A DNA stretch of 28,882 nucleotides from Deltaproteobacteria bacterium (GTDB taxonomy: Bacteria; Bdellovibrionota; Bdellovibrionia; JABDDW01). Numbering within the stretch: position 1 is the first letter of the stretch; every line of letters begins with the position of its first letter. Below the pieces are notes generated by a model that was given only the letters and a program-made list of their open reading frames with translations, was not told the DNA's origin and ran no database searches. Of the stretch, positions 26,940-28,882 are shown in pieces. The stretch covers positions 1 to 28,882 of the forward strand of contig JABDDW010000016.1 in assembly GCA_013287405.1 (NCBI GenBank), given 5' to 3'. The position numbers and the translations under genes were made by a program.

Positions 26940-28882
26940 TTATCCTTGGGCTGGTAAACTTTCTACGGGAGCCGCAACCGGAAGCTGGATCGCCTCTTCT
27001 TGCGCTACTTCTTCCATAGCCACCTTCCAACGTTTATAAACTGGCAAACCAGTTCCCGCAGGAATTAAGCGCCCCATAATAACGTTTTCTTTAAGACCCC
27101 TGAGATAGTCAACTCGCCCAGAGATACTCGCTTCCGTAAGAACTTTCGTCGTCTCTTGGAAGGACGCCGCAGAAATGAAGCTCTCCGTACTCAGCGATGC
27201 TTTTGTGATCCCAAGAAGGAGCGGTTCTGCAGTTGCTGGTTTTCCACCTTTTTGTTTTACGGCTTCATTCTCCAATTCGAAAATTGTTTTTTCAACATTT
27301 TCGCCGCCCAGGAAATCAGTATCGCCGGCATCCAGGATTTTCACTCGACGTAACATTTGCCGCACAATGACTTCAATATGCTTGTCGTTAATGTTAACCC
27401 CCTGGAGACGATACACTTCTTGCACTTCGTCCACAAGGTACTTGGCAAGCTCTTTGTCTCCCAGCACTTTCAAAATATCGTGAGGATTGGAGCTACCATC
27501 CATTAGAGGTTCTCCAGCGCGAACAAACTCGCCTTCTCGAACTCCAATGTGCTTTCCTTTGGGAATGAGGTATTCTTTTTGCTCTCCAATTTCAGGAGTT
27601 ATGATCACCCGCTGCTTACCCTTAAGGTCTTTCCCGAAACCCACGTAACCATCAATTTCGCTGATGATGGCCGTTTCTTTTGGTTTACGAGCTTCGAAGA
27701 GCTCCGCAACTCTGGGGAGACCGCCGGTGATATCCTTGGTTTTGGTGGTCTCTCTGTGAATCTTGGCAATGGTATCTCCAGCGTGAACTTCGTCACCATC
27801 TAAAACAAGAATGTTAGCTCCCACCGGTAAGCTGTACCTGGCGGGGAGATCTCGGTGGGGAAGTTTTAAAGGATTACCACTCTTGTCATTAATAATAACA
27901 GCAGGTCTCGCTTCAGCGTCTTTAGACTCAACAATAACTTTACGCGCAAAGCCCGTAATATTATCGAGTTGCTCTTGCATGGTCACACCTTCTTCGATAT
28001 CGTGGAAACGAATGGTTCCAGTCACCTCAGAAATGATGGGATTTGAATAAGGATCCCACTCAGCCATTGTATCGCCTTTTTTAACGGTCTGCCCTTCTCC
28101 GAAAGCTATGGTAGCCCCATAAACAATGCTGTGTTTTTCCCTTTCTCGACCATTCACGTCCAGAATCGCAATCTCTCCATTGCGATTCATAACAGTGAGT
28201 TTGCCGTCTTTATTCTTAACGGTGGTCAAGTTATGGAATTTTAACGTTCCGTCATGTCTTGCCTCTAACACGCTCTGCTCGACGCTTCGTGTGGCGGTAC
28301 CACCGAAGTGGAATGTTTGCATTGTCAATTGGGTTCCCGGCTCACCAATAGATTGAGCCGCGATAATTCCTACAGCCTCGCCTAAGTTAACGGTATTACC
28401 TCGAGCCAGATCGCGGCCGTAGCACTTAATGCATGTTCCTCGTTTGCTACGACAAGTGAGAACAGATCTGATTTTTACTTTCTCAATCCCCGCCTCATCT
28501 AGCGCTTTAAGGTGATCCTCACCGATTTCGGTATTGGCTTCTACAACCACCTTATTTGTAAAGGGATCAAAAATATCTTCGAGGGCTGTTCTTCCTAAGA
28601 TTCTATCACTTAGAGGTTGAATTATTTCTCCCCCTTCAGTGAGTGGAGTCATGAAAAGACCGTCTAACGTTCCACAATCTTGTTCCTGAATAATACAATC
28701 TTGGGCTACGTCGACGAGACGACGGGTTAAATAACCGGAATTAGCTGTTTTAAGCGCCGTGTCCGCCAACCCTTTTCGAGCTCCGTGAGTTGAAATAAAA
28801 TATTGGTGAACACTCAAACCCTCTCGGAAATTAGCTGTGATGGGATTTTCAATAATTTCACCGGAAGGTTTAGCCATCAAAC
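26940..28882 (-). CDS. rpoC: DNA-directed RNA polymerase beta' subunit, C-terminal part (5' end outside window)
   Basis: The frame is open to the right edge; about 646 C-terminal residues are present, against about 1,400 in the whole subunit. The visible part begins before the bridge helix ([20 protein letters not shown], then [14 protein letters not shown]). The second zinc site follows, with Cys in QEQDCGT and in [11 protein letters not shown]. The trigger-loop start is [22 protein letters not shown] long lineage insert of beta-barrel type follows, as in Proteobacteria, and then the trigger-loop end [18 protein letters not shown]. The C-terminus [16 protein letters not shown] and [13 protein letters not shown] is complete, with a short Ala/Pro/Glu tail. 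It ends at a TAA 35 bp before a strong terminator. Confidence 0.98.
   Translation of the reverse strand, partial: LMAKPSGEIIENPITANFREGLSVHQYFISTHGARKGLADTALKTANSGYLTRRLVDVAQDCIIQEQDCGTLDGLFMTPLTEGGEIIQPLSDRILGRTALEDIFDPFTNKVVVEANTEIGEDHLKALDEAGIEKVKIRSVLTCRSKRGTCIKCYGRDLARGNTVNLGEAVGIIAAQSIGEPGTQLTMQTFHFGGTATRSVEQSVLEARHDGTLKFHNLTTVKNKDGKLTVMNRNGEIAILDVNGREREKHSIVYGATIAFGEGQTVKKGDTMAEWDPYSNPIISEVTGTIRFHDIEEGVTMQEQLDNITGFARKVIVESKDAEARPAVIINDKSGNPLKLPHRDLPARYSLPVGANILVLDGDEVHAGDTIAKIHRETTKTKDITGGLPRVAELFEARKPKETAIISEIDGYVGFGKDLKGKQRVIITPEIGEQKEYLIPKGKHIGVREGEFVRAGEPLMDGSSNPHDILKVLGDKELAKYLVDEVQEVYRLQGVNINDKHIEVIVRQMLRRVKILDAGDTDFLGGENVEKTIFELENEAVKQKGGKPATAEPLLLGITKASLSTESFISAASFQETTKVLTEASISGRVDYLRGLKENVIMGRLIPAGTGLPVYKRWKVAMEEVAQEEAIQLPVAAPVESLPAQG

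Overview
The window is a core-genome stretch of a Gram-negative bacterium. Proteobacterial-type traits are RpoC with a long lineage insert in the trigger-loop region and a PurK/PurE pair. Other traits are a secY-adk-map-infA-rpmJ gene order, zinc-ribbon forms of S4, S14 and L36, and a four-cysteine LID in adenylate kinase. This mix, with a lipid-anchored protein and Lys/Ala-rich tails on ribosomal proteins, best fits a Bdellovibrionota or deltaproteobacterial-grade organism. That placement is an inference; there is no rRNA gene here to test it.

Layout. At the left end (1-1939, + strand) are the remains of a secreted S53 (sedolisin/kumamolisin) peptidase whose frame is broken inside the catalytic domain. 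A small FN3-type predicted lipoprotein follows it immediately. Everything else is on the minus strand. Reading in the direction of transcription from the right edge: the 3' half of rpoC (28882-26940), a strong terminator (26876-26905), a PAS-containing membrane histidine kinase (26862-25282), a weak candidate terminator, and a clear sigma70-type promoter (25160-25133). From that promoter runs an apparently unbroken gene series of about 23 kb: rpsL-rpsG-fusA-tuf (str); rpsJ-rplC-rplD-rplW-rplB-rpsS-rplV-rpsC-rplP-rpmC-rpsQ (S10); rplN-rplX-rplE-rpsN-rpsH-rplF-rplR-rpsE-rpmD-rplO-secY (spc); adk-map-infA-rpmJ; rpsM-rpsK-rpsD-rpoA-rplQ (alpha); then purK-purE, a Sua5-type threonylcarbamoyl-AMP synthase, and an HExxH metallopeptidase-like gene whose end overlaps the convergent lipoprotein gene. 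Gaps are mostly 0-60 bp and no gap exceeds 300 bp; the largest (about 224-240 bp) lies before rpsL.

Together these genes make the translation machinery: ribosomal proteins, EF-G, EF-Tu, IF-1, the Sec channel, Met aminopeptidase and the RNA polymerase alpha and beta' subunits. Supporting genes serve purine synthesis, adenylate balance and the t6A tRNA modification. I found no strong case for a wholly new system. The points most worth a second look are: (a) tuf, whose interior has codon usage unlike its neighbours (19 of 27 Ile codons are ATA); (b) the histidine kinase lodged between rpoC and rpsL, 13 bp downstream of a strong terminator; (c) the broken S53 peptidase, which looks like a real deletion rather than a one-base error; and (d) the roughly 80-residue Lys/Ala/Glu tail of L17.
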